64,000 nucleotides of DNA, from the NCBI GenBank assembly GCA_934394565.1, contig CAKRQV010000009.1:57222-121221 (forward strand), written 5' to 3'. A program made the translations under genes and the position numbers. Numbering within the stretch: position 1 is the first letter of the stretch; every line of letters starts with the position of its first letter. The notes under the pieces are model-generated. The model saw nothing but the letters and a program-made list of their open reading frames with translations, did not search any database and had not been told where the DNA came from. Source of the DNA: an uncultured Lachnospiraceae bacterium (GTDB lineage: Bacteria > Bacillota > Clostridia > Lachnospirales > Lachnospiraceae). Positions 1 to 6,885 of the stretch are shown here, piece by piece.

Positions 1-453
1 ATCCATACGATTGAACAGGCGAAACAACAGTCCAGCCAGTACACCCAGCAGTATTATTCCGTGCTGAAAGCCTTTGGCGTATCCGGCCGTTCTCCGATTG
101 AACAGGAGGTTCAGGCTATCGACCGTTGGATGAAAGACTACGGTTTTGACACAGAGCTCATCTGTGAAGCCTGCAGCCGGACAATCCAGCAGATCAACAA
201 GGTCAGCTTTGCCTATGCAGACCGGATCTTAAGCCGCTGGAAGGATGCCGGTGTGCATACCCGAAAAGATATCGAAGCTGTTGATGCCGAACACGAAAGC
301 CGCCGTCAGGCACAAAAACAGGCACAGAAAGCGGAACAGTCAAAAGCAGCACCGAACCGTGCCGCCCAGTCCCGTTTCAACAATTTCGATCAGAGAAGCT
401 ATGACTACCAGAAGCTGGAACAGCAGCTTCTGGGTGCAGGAAAAAAGGAGTAA
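1..453 (+). CDS. DnaD-like replication protein, C-terminal part (5' cut by window edge)
   Basis: The reading frame is open from base 1, so the gene begins left of the window. The GTG at 61 is internal. The visible 150 residues contain a helical segment (WMKDYGFD, then INKVSFAYADRILSRW) like the C-terminal DnaB_2 domain of Firmicutes DnaD-type helicase-loading proteins. A charged low-complexity linker rich in Q, A and K follows, then a tail with FNNFDQRSYDYQKLE, which is typical of this protein in Clostridia. The stop lies 3 bases before the GTG start of the DnaC-like gene, so the two are translationally coupled. The likely role, inferred from family and neighbour, is loading the replicative helicase on DNA. 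The N-terminal winged-helix part is not visible. Confidence 0.8.
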   Translation: MHTIEQAKQQSSQYTQQYYSVLKAFGVSGRSPIEQEVQAIDRWMKDYGFDTELICEACSRTIQQINKVSFAYADRILSRWKDAGVHTRKDIEAVDAEHESRRQAQKQAQKAEQSKAAPNRAAQSRFNNFDQRSYDYQKLEQQLLGAGKKE

Positions 454-456
454 GCC

Positions 457-1443
457 GTGCCACTGACAAATCCACAATACGATCAGATCATGAGACAATA
501 CAATACCCGGCAGGCCGCCCATCAGCGGACACTGGAAGCCCATACCCGTGAGATCAACACCCGCATCCCGCGGATCGCAGAAATCGGCCGTGAGATCGGC
601 AGTGCCAGCATCAAAAAGGCGCGTGAGCTTTTAAGTGGCAGACCGGACGACTGGAACCTGGAGGATACCATACAGACCCTTTCCGCAGAAAGACGGCAGC
701 TTCTGATCGATCATGGGTATCCTGCAGATTATCTTGAACCGCACTATGACTGTCCGAAATGCAAGGACACTGGTTTTGTAAACGGTAAAAAATGCAACTG
801 CTTTAAGCAGGCAGCGATCGAACTTTTGTATGCCCAATCCAAACTTGCTGATATTCTTTCGCGGGAAAACTTTGACACCTTTGATGAACGGTGGTATGAT
901 GCAGACGATATGGACGAAGCTACGGGCAAATCTTCCCTGGAGCTAGCATGCATCGCCAGAGACCAGGCACTTGATTTCACCCGTCATTTTACTGACCGGT
1001 TTAGTAATCTCTTCTTCTATGGGCATACCGGTGTAGGCAAGACATTTCTGACGCACTGCATTGCCCGGGAAGTCATTGAACAGGGACACAGCGTGATCTA
1101 TTTTTCTGCCTATGACCTCTTTGATGAACTGGCCAAACGGACGTTCCATTCCTACGACAATACGCCGGATCTGCCGGACTACGTGGGGGAATGTGACCTT
1201 TTGATCATCGATGATCTCGGTACGGAAATGACCAATACCTTTGTCCAGTCGCGACTGTTTCTGCTGATCAATGAACGTCTGATGCAGAAAAAGCCGACAA
1301 TTATTTCGACGAATCTGGAGATCGGTGCATTCTCCGAAATGTACTCGGAACGTACCTTCTCCCGTATTTTCAGTAACTACACTATGATCAAGCTGACCGG
1401 AAAAGATATCCGGTTCCAGAAAAAATTTGCAGGGGGAAAATAA
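457..1443 (+). CDS. dnaC: DnaC/DnaI-type helicase-loader ATPase
   Basis: A 328-residue AAA+ protein. It has an N-terminal helical region, a zinc-binding cluster near residues 99-117 (CPKC, then CNC), a Walker A motif GHTGVGKT near residue 189, and a Walker B motif LLIIDDLGTE near 250. This order matches DnaI/DnaC helicase loaders. The start is GTG at 457, chosen because GGAG lies 6 bases upstream, at the end of the DnaD-like gene. The PRPP synthetase start follows only 3 bases after the stop. The protein is expected to act at oriC or at stalled forks, transferring the DnaB-type helicase to single-stranded DNA. A phage IstB/DnaC homologue is the alternative, but the DnaD-DnaC pairing and the absence of phage genes favour the chromosomal loader. 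Confidence 0.88.
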   Translation: MPLTNPQYDQIMRQYNTRQAAHQRTLEAHTREINTRIPRIAEIGREIGSASIKKARELLSGRPDDWNLEDTIQTLSAERRQLLIDHGYPADYLEPHYDCPKCKDTGFVNGKKCNCFKQAAIELLYAQSKLADILSRENFDTFDERWYDADDMDEATGKSSLELACIARDQALDFTRHFTDRFSNLFFYGHTGVGKTFLTHCIAREVIEQGHSVIYFSAYDLFDELAKRTFHSYDNTPDLPDYVGECDLLIIDDLGTEMTNTFVQSRLFLLINERLMQKKPTIISTNLEIGAFSEMYSERTFSRIFSNYTMIKLTGKDIRFQKKFAGGK

Positions 1444-1446
1444 CGC

Positions 1447-2622
1447 ATGTTTGAACAGAATTTAGGAAAAGTAATGCCGGTAGGGCGTCTGGGTCTGATC
1501 GTACTCGACAGTGCCAGGGAGCTTGGCAACAAGGTGGATGAGCAGCTGGTCAAATGGCGGGAAAGTCGCTGTCATGAGCTGGGGGATCACCCGGCCACAC
1601 AGGACTACGTCAAAGACAGCTATCTGATTCCGGTCAAAACCGCGCGTTTTGGTTCTGGCGAGGGTAAAGCCACACTGCTCGACTCCGTCCGTGGCGACGA
1701 TCTCTATATCCTTGTGGATGTCTGCAACAACAGTCTTTCCTTTAATATTGCCAACAAGACAAGCTATATGTCCCCGGATGAGCATTATCAGGATCTGAAA
1801 CGTGTAATTGCCGCTGTAGCGGGCAAGGCACGCCGTATCAGTGTCATCATGCCATTCCTCTACGAGGGGCGTCAGCACAAGCGTACAGGGCGGGAATCTC
1901 TGGACTGTGCGATCATGTTAAACGAGCTGCATCAGATGGGTGTGGAAAATATCATTACCTTTGATGCCCACGATCCCCGGGTACAGAATGCGATTCCTAT
2001 GGGTGGCTTCGAAACGGTACAGCCAACATATCAGTTCATCAAGGGTCTGTTAAATCATGTACCGGATCTGACGATTGATGCCGAACATCTGATGGTTATC
2101 AGCCCGGATGAAGGCGCAACAGCCCGTGCCATCTATATGGCCAATAACCTGGGTGTTGATATGGGCATGTTCTACAAGAGGCGCGACTATTCCCGGATCG
2201 TCAACGGTCGCAATCCGATCGTGGCACATGAGTTTCTGGGCAGTGATGTGCACGGAAAAGATCTGCTGATCATTGACGACATGATTTCTTCCGGTGACAG
2301 TATGATTGATGTAGCAAAGGATCTGAAGGGACGTGGGGCCAGAAAGATTTTTATGTGTTCTACGTTTGGTCTGTTTACGAATGGACTGAAGAAGTTTGAT
2401 CAGGCATATGAGCAGGGTATTTTTGATAAGGTGCTGACGACAAATCTGGTATATCAGACGCCGGAGCTTCTGAGCCGTGAATATTATATCAATTGTGATA
2501 TGGCCAAATATATTGCGTATATTATTGAGCATCTGAATCATGATGCTTCGATTTCGAGTCTGCTGAATCCGGTAGATCGTATACAGAATATTCTGACGAG
2601 ATATAAAAATCATGAAATGTAA
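1447..2622 (+). CDS. prs: Ribose-phosphate pyrophosphokinase (PRPP synthetase), long form
   Basis: Makes PRPP from ribose 5-phosphate and ATP for purine, pyrimidine, His, Trp and NAD synthesis. Diagnostic segments are FDAHDPRVQNAIP near residue 175 (the catalytic and divalent-cation region) and the PRPP-binding loop LLIIDDMISSGDSM near 275. At 391 residues it is longer than the roughly 315 of Bacillus Prs. The extra length lies at the N-terminus and C-terminus, as is common in Clostridia. It follows the helicase-loader genes directly (3-base gap). The upstream purine stretch AGGGGGAAAA is a usable ribosome-binding site. The gene ends 18 bases before structured element copy 1, which may serve as its transcription end. 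The convergent neighbour is nrdG. Confidence 0.9.
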   Translation: MFEQNLGKVMPVGRLGLIVLDSARELGNKVDEQLVKWRESRCHELGDHPATQDYVKDSYLIPVKTARFGSGEGKATLLDSVRGDDLYILVDVCNNSLSFNIANKTSYMSPDEHYQDLKRVIAAVAGKARRISVIMPFLYEGRQHKRTGRESLDCAIMLNELHQMGVENIITFDAHDPRVQNAIPMGGFETVQPTYQFIKGLLNHVPDLTIDAEHLMVISPDEGATARAIYMANNLGVDMGMFYKRRDYSRIVNGRNPIVAHEFLGSDVHGKDLLIIDDMISSGDSMIDVAKDLKGRGARKIFMCSTFGLFTNGLKKFDQAYEQGIFDKVLTTNLVYQTPELLSREYYINCDMAKYIAYIIEHLNHDASISSLLNPVDRIQNILTRYKNHEM

Positions 2623-2640
2623 TTTTGATTAAGACGGACG

Positions 2641-2881
2641 GTAAGAAGGGAGAATCCCGGGCTGCCGGACCGCAAGAGGGTGGTTGTTCTTCTGCAAAAC
2701 AAGTGCAACGCCAGTCTGAGCTAATCGCTAACTTCGACTAGGCACGCTCGCATAAGCGAGCTCGCGTGCCAAGTCTGCGTAAGCGATGGATCTCATACAG
2801 GCTAAGGGCGCACTTTTAATCGTTTTGTAGAAGAATAACCACCCTCTTGCGGTCCGGCAGCCCGGGATTCTCCCTTCTTAC
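2641..2881 (+). ncRNA. Structured repeat element, family A, copy 1
   Basis: A 60-nt left arm (2641-2700) pairs with 2822-2881 over its whole length. The only two non-Watson-Crick positions are G-U wobbles when read as + strand RNA. Between the arms lies a 121-nt core (2701-2821) shared with three other sites. In order it holds AAGTGC/GCACTT, GCAACG, an 8-bp helix with two mismatches, AGCTAA, a 5-bp helix TCGCT/AGCGA, AACTTCGACTA, a GGCAC/GTGCC helix capped by CTCGC-ATAA-GCGAG, then AAGTCTGCGTAA, TGGATCT and CTAAGGGCG. It fills the gap between convergent prs and nrdG, so it may also end transcription. Family unknown to me. Confidence 0.75.
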
Positions 2882-2895
2882 CTGTGTATGCATCA

Positions 2896-3435
2896 TCAGC
2901 TGCGTTCGTTCATAAGCTCGCTCATAAGAACAACATGACCGGTTTGCAGGGTTTCTTTCATGTTGATGATGCGCTGGTTTTCGGAGCCGCGGAAGCGGAT
3001 GCGCAGGTTTTTCTTTTCCTCGATGAAGCGGCCGTCTACGAGAACGTCGATGTTTGACAGGATTTCATCGGTCAGGGACCCGCAATTGCCGCGGGTATCG
3101 CCGTGTAATTCTTCAAAGGTGAAGCCGGTGTACATCCAGATGGTTTTGTCTGGAAGAGCTTCTCTGACGGCTTTGATGAGGGGCAGGAGGTCTTTCTGGT
3201 TTTCGGGTTCGAAGGGTTCGCCGCCGAGGATGGTGAGACCGGTGATGTGGCTGGGGGCGAGTTCTTCGATAAGCTCCTGCTTTGTGGCTTCGGTGAAGGG
3301 TTCACCGTAGTCGAAGGCCCAGGTCTGCTGGCTGAAGCAGTTTTTACAGTGGTTACGGCAGCCGGAAACAAACAGGGATACACGCACGCCAACGCCGTTT
3401 TCTATACTGAAGCTTTTGATATTTCCATAATGCAT
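2896..3435 (-). CDS. nrdG: Anaerobic ribonucleotide reductase activating protein (radical SAM)
   Basis: A 179-residue NrdG. The radical-SAM cluster motif C-x3-C-x2-C is seen as CRNHCKNC near residues 26-33. It is followed by the glycine-rich SAM-binding region (TGLTILGGEPFEPEN near 67), so it should bind a 4Fe-4S cluster and SAM. Its role is to create the glycyl radical on NrdD. The start ATG at 3435 has AGG 9 bases upstream. nrdD is on the same strand 3.4 kb away, separated by the PucR-type and URO-D genes; nrdD and nrdG are usually adjacent, so this separation is unusual. A strong hairpin (3454-3482) sits in the leader. Confidence 0.92.
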   Translation of the reverse strand: MHYGNIKSFSIENGVGVRVSLFVSGCRNHCKNCFSQQTWAFDYGEPFTEATKQELIEELAPSHITGLTILGGEPFEPENQKDLLPLIKAVREALPDKTIWMYTGFTFEELHGDTRGNCGSLTDEILSNIDVLVDGRFIEEKKNLRIRFRGSENQRIINMKETLQTGHVVLMSELMNERS

Positions 3436-3453
3436 ATTCGTTTACCTGCCCAA

Positions 3454-3482
3454 AGAGCCCGCACCATAACGATGCGGGCTCT
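3454..3482 (-). terminator. Strong GC hairpin upstream of nrdG
   Basis: AGAGCCCGCA pairs with TGCGGGCTCT around a 9-base loop, followed on the - strand by TTT. It lies between the PucR-type gene and nrdG. It could end read-through from the upstream gene or act as a leader attenuator of nrdG. The U-tract is short, so the function is uncertain. Confidence 0.45.
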
Positions 3483-3536
3483 TATCCTGGGGTCTTTCCT
3501 TCCTTCTATCACAAATACAAGTCATAATTTTCAAAT

Positions 3537-3573
3537 AATAACAAAAATGTTTTCTCAAACATCTTTTGTTATT
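3537..3573 (-). terminator. AT-rich hairpin downstream of the PucR-type gene
   Basis: A 16-bp stem with one bulged base and a 4-base loop, built on AATAACAAAA/TTTTGTTATT. It lies 190 bases past the stop of the PucR-type gene. The rest of 3483-3764 is AT-rich and shows no convincing gene. Confidence 0.4.
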
Positions 3574-3764
3574 ATATCTTGTTTCTCTTCATATTTCAAT
3601 ATGGCTTTTTGCTTATATTTTTATGGTTTCTTTAGGTATTTTTTATATTTATTGTTGGCTGGCTGTGGTTTTTGTGACGTTTGCTAATGACCTGCTCCTC
3701 AAAATAAAACAATTCTTCAAATTTTTTGTCCAGCGCAATGCACAGGATCAAAGCATCTCTGTTC

Positions 3765-5309
3765 TCACTGCTCCAACAGCAAAAATCCCAGCACCAGATC
3801 CTGACATGTCGCTCCATCCTCCAGGTCGAGACCGGTAAGCTTTTCGATACGTTCCATACGCCGGAAAAAGGTGGTACGGTGTACAAAAATTTTTTCCGCA
3901 GCCGTGGTCATATTGTATCCACAGTCCAGATAGGCCTTTAATGTCTTACAGTATTCCGTCTCCTGTTCCTCATCTATTTGCTGCAGGAGAAGCAGTGCCG
4001 GAGGCACCAGCATAGGAACCGGCATTTCCCGCTTCATGGACTCCAGAAGATACTCCCTGCGGTAGTCCTCATAGAAATAGTACCAGTAATAAGGATCCTT
4101 TTTTCTGCCAATACGAAGCGCAATATCTGCTGCCCGGACAGCCTGCGGAATCAGGGACAATTCCTGAAACGCAGGGCTTACCCCGGCGATGCATACATAC
4201 TCCCGGATAAACTGAGCCACCTGCTGATGAAACTTCTGGGACTGCACATCCACCAGAGACTTTGACAGATTGACCAGCCAGATGATCTCATCACCGTTTT
4301 GCACACCGCAGGAATAGGGCCACGTTGACTCCAGCCGGGAAATCAGGAAGGAAAACGTAGTCTCCTTATGAATCGTCCAGCGTTCTCCTGCCAGAAAACG
4401 GTATTTGATCAGCGTACACGTATCCTTCGGATTCCAGCGCGCAGCCTTGAACACACTGCCCATGGCATCCTCTGCCAGCTCATTTCCTTTAAGAATCAGT
4501 TCTAACGTCTCATGAATAGGATCCGGCATCAGATCACGGAACAGACGGCTTCTGGAAATTCCCCATGAAGATATATACTCCGAAATCATAGAAAACAGTT
4601 CCTCCATTCCCGGATGAAGCCGAGCCTCTTTTTCCGGCAAAAACATGACCATGCGCGCCAGATAGGCCCCATTACTGAAAATATTTCTACAATAATTATA
4701 GCGGTCCAGACTCTTATTATAATAGTAGAAACACTCCTGATACCCCAACGCCTTATGAAATTCCTCATCCATAATCAGATCATATGCAACTTCCGGCGAA
4801 ATAGATCCCCCATCATACGTTAACAATGATTTCATCTTTTTCGAGTTATACAGATTCCTGAGATCTTTCCAGGCCAGGAAAAATGGCATACCAAGAATAT
4901 TTTCCGCCATTTCAAGTATCTTTTCGTCATCTTCTGACAACAGCATGGTTCTGAGAAGTTCAGATTCTCTGCAGATGAACTGCTGTCGAACAGCATTTAC
5001 TTCTTTTTCCACAACATCCGGATCTCCAACCAGCACGCATCCGGAATCAACAGCTGGCCTTGCAAGAAAAGACTTTGCCGCTGCTGCCTCATCCTCATCA
5101 CCAACAGTGATAATCACAGAAAACAGCGTATCGGAAACTACCTTTGCAAGCTCTCCGGCACGCAAAACAACTACTGTTTTCTCATATGTCTTACTCTTGT
5201 CATATCCACTTTCCACCAAGGCAAATTCTTTTGCAGATCCGGCTCTTTTTTCCTGAAGAACCCTGAATTTCCCGCCAAGCTTCAAAAGCAGCATATTCAC
5301 TGTTACCAT
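3765..5309 (-). CDS. PucR/CdaR-type transcriptional regulator
   Basis: A 514-residue protein ending in the PucR C-terminal helix-turn-helix: TLKAYLDCGYNMTTAAEKIF then HRTTFFRRMERIEKLTGLDL, the pattern of the HTH_30 domain. The long N-terminal part carries no domain I can name. The start is ATG 5309 with GGAGGTG 10 bases upstream; a longer reading to 5354 would run through the ribosome-binding site and the palindrome. It is divergent from the URO-D methyltransferase gene, with a palindrome and that gene's promoter in the shared gap. This layout suggests it controls the neighbour, and perhaps itself, in response to a substrate not deducible here. Confidence 0.8.
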   Translation of the reverse strand: MVTVNMLLLKLGGKFRVLQEKRAGSAKEFALVESGYDKSKTYEKTVVVLRAGELAKVVSDTLFSVIITVGDEDEAAAAKSFLARPAVDSGCVLVGDPDVVEKEVNAVRQQFICRESELLRTMLLSEDDEKILEMAENILGMPFFLAWKDLRNLYNSKKMKSLLTYDGGSISPEVAYDLIMDEEFHKALGYQECFYYYNKSLDRYNYCRNIFSNGAYLARMVMFLPEKEARLHPGMEELFSMISEYISSWGISRSRLFRDLMPDPIHETLELILKGNELAEDAMGSVFKAARWNPKDTCTLIKYRFLAGERWTIHKETTFSFLISRLESTWPYSCGVQNGDEIIWLVNLSKSLVDVQSQKFHQQVAQFIREYVCIAGVSPAFQELSLIPQAVRAADIALRIGRKKDPYYWYYFYEDYRREYLLESMKREMPVPMLVPPALLLLQQIDEEQETEYCKTLKAYLDCGYNMTTAAEKIFVHRTTFFRRMERIEKLTGLDLEDGATCQDLVLGFLLLEQ

Positions 5310-5325
5310 AGCTTCGCACCTCCAT

Positions 5326-5340
5326 GCTACAAATTGTAGC
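5326..5340. promoter_or_regulatory. Palindromic operator candidate between divergent genes
   Basis: GCTACAAATTGTAGC is a perfect palindrome with a single central base. It sits just upstream of the PucR-type gene's ribosome-binding site and 33 bases before the -35 box of the divergent URO-D gene. It is a plausible site for autoregulation by the adjacent regulator. Confidence 0.45.
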
Positions 5341-5372
5341 GTTTGATATGGCAACTGTCAACAGAGCACACA

Positions 5373-5401
5373 TTTACATGATATCTGAGTATCTATATAA
5401 T
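5373..5401 (+). promoter_or_regulatory. Sigma-A promoter of the URO-D methyltransferase gene
   Basis: TTTACA (-35) and TATAAT (-10) are separated by exactly 17 bases. The predicted leader is about 110 bases long. Confidence 0.75.
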
Positions 5402-5461
5402 GAAGCTATAAACGGGGAATATCAGAGGAACATTTCCCTGTTCGTGAATTTCCATAAACAT

Positions 5462-5490
5462 CAGAAGATGCTTTTTTTAACCATCTTCTG
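5462..5490 (+). promoter_or_regulatory. Leader hairpin before the URO-D gene
   Basis: CAGAAGATG pairs with CATCTTCTG around an 11-base T-rich loop. It lies in the 5' leader, 14 bases before the GCGGAGGA ribosome-binding site. It may stabilise the mRNA or modulate translation. There is no U-tract after the stem, so it is not a typical terminator. Confidence 0.35.
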
Positions 5491-5517
5491 CACCAAAAGA
5501 AAGCGGAGGAACATTCT

Positions 5518-6774
5518 ATGGCAAATGAAGACATCCAGAAACTGTACCAAAAACGACTTGACCGTGTAAACAAAGCCATCCGTCTCGAGCCCACTGACAG
5601 AGTGCCTCTGGCACCTTTTTTCCAGTCCTATATGCAAAGATCCGGTGGTTCCAGCTACAAAGACATTTATTATGACTTTGATAAAGCTACCCAGGCAACG
5701 ATCGATTTCTACAAGAAATATCCTATGCCAGATGTTGCCATGACGCCTCTTTACTGCAGTGGTCGTGCAAATGAACTGGCAGCAACAAAAGTCATTGACT
5801 GGCCCGGAAGACCGGGGACAAAGGTATCCGACTTCAGTTCCCATCAGGTCATTGAGCTGGAACCCATGTTACCGGAAGAATACCCTGAAATGTTGAATGA
5901 CTTTACAGGTTTTATGATCCGTAAATACATTCCCAGAGTATATCCCAACCTGAAAGCGCTGGAAAAGATCAGTATCACACCTACCGTTGTCTTAAGCACT
6001 ACGATGCTGTCACCTTTCTATGATCCCGAGGTACAGACAGCCATGCAGCTTCTGGCACAGATCGGGGAAGAAGACGCAAAAACAGCAGCAGCTTCCGCAG
6101 ATATCGCCAATAAACTGGCCGCCATGGGATATCCCACAATGATGAGTGGCATTTCTGAGGCACCCTATGACATTCTGGGCGATTATTTCCGTGGCACTAT
6201 GGGCATCTTTGAAGATCTGACGGATCCGGATATGGCTGAATATATCGATCAGGCCTGTGCTATGTTTGCGGAGCAGCAGATCCGGGCATTGCAATATTTC
6301 CGCTATGTAGATATGCCGGTAAAACGTGTATTCTTCCCGCTGCATAAAGCCATGGATGGTTTTATGAATGAGAAGCAATTTGAGCGTTTCTACTGGAAAC
6401 CATTGAAGAAGATCATGATGGCATTGATCGACATGGGTGTCACACCTTTCATTTATACAGAAGGACCTTATGACAGCCGTATTGATATGCTGACAGATGT
6501 ACCTAAAGGAAAAGTTCTCTATCACTTTGAGAAATGTGATATGAAGAGAGCCAAAGAAAAGCTCTCCGGTATCGCCTGTATCTCCGGTAACTTAAGCGTA
6601 TCTCTCATGGAATTCGGTACAAAGGAACAGGTTGAAGATCAGGTAAAATATCTTCTGGAGACCTGTGCCCCGGGCGGCGGATATATCTTTGATTTCAATG
6701 GCTCCCTTGAAAACTGCAAACCGGAAAATCTGGATGCCATGTTCAATACCTTTGAAAAATACTGTAAATACTGA
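5518..6774 (+). CDS. Uroporphyrinogen decarboxylase-family (corrinoid) methyltransferase
   Basis: A 418-residue URO-D-fold protein. The N-terminus (RLDRVNKAIRLEPTDRVPLAPF) and the C-terminal segment with LYHFEKCDMKRAKEKLSG then ACISGNLS follow the pattern of methylcobalamin-linked methyltransferases and O-demethylases rather than heme-pathway HemE; the H-x3-C pair could be zinc ligands. The start has GGAGGA at normal spacing. It is a single-gene unit with its own promoter and terminator, divergent from a PucR-type regulator. No corrinoid protein or partner methyltransferase is adjacent, so the methyl donor is unknown. A role in C1 or methoxy-compound use is inferred from the family and from the formate/THF genes elsewhere in the window. 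Confidence 0.72.
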   Translation: MANEDIQKLYQKRLDRVNKAIRLEPTDRVPLAPFFQSYMQRSGGSSYKDIYYDFDKATQATIDFYKKYPMPDVAMTPLYCSGRANELAATKVIDWPGRPGTKVSDFSSHQVIELEPMLPEEYPEMLNDFTGFMIRKYIPRVYPNLKALEKISITPTVVLSTTMLSPFYDPEVQTAMQLLAQIGEEDAKTAAASADIANKLAAMGYPTMMSGISEAPYDILGDYFRGTMGIFEDLTDPDMAEYIDQACAMFAEQQIRALQYFRYVDMPVKRVFFPLHKAMDGFMNEKQFERFYWKPLKKIMMALIDMGVTPFIYTEGPYDSRIDMLTDVPKGKVLYHFEKCDMKRAKEKLSGIACISGNLSVSLMEFGTKEQVEDQVKYLLETCAPGGGYIFDFNGSLENCKPENLDAMFNTFEKYCKY

Positions 6775-6819
6775 TACCATAAAAAGCTTGATAACTCTTA
6801 AAAGCTTTGATACCCCCGT

Positions 6820-6862
6820 AAAAAGTACCCCTGTCTCTTGGTTTGAGACAGGGGTACTTTTT
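6820..6862. terminator. Bidirectional terminator between URO-D gene and nrdD
   Basis: An 18-bp perfect stem (AAAAAGTACCCCTGTCTC with its complement) and a 7-base loop, with A-tract and T-tract built into the stem ends. It serves two convergent genes. Confidence 0.88.
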
Positions 6863-6885
6863 ATAAAAAATTCAAATCATATATT

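Noticed and set aside
2641..2881. Family A as plain intrinsic terminators
   Set aside because: Only copy 4 ends in a U-tract, copy 3 is antisense to its neighbours, and the conserved unpaired core has no role in simple termination.
5461..5844. 127-codon frame opposite the start of the URO-D gene
   Set aside because: Antisense overlap with a well-supported gene and no ribosome-binding site.
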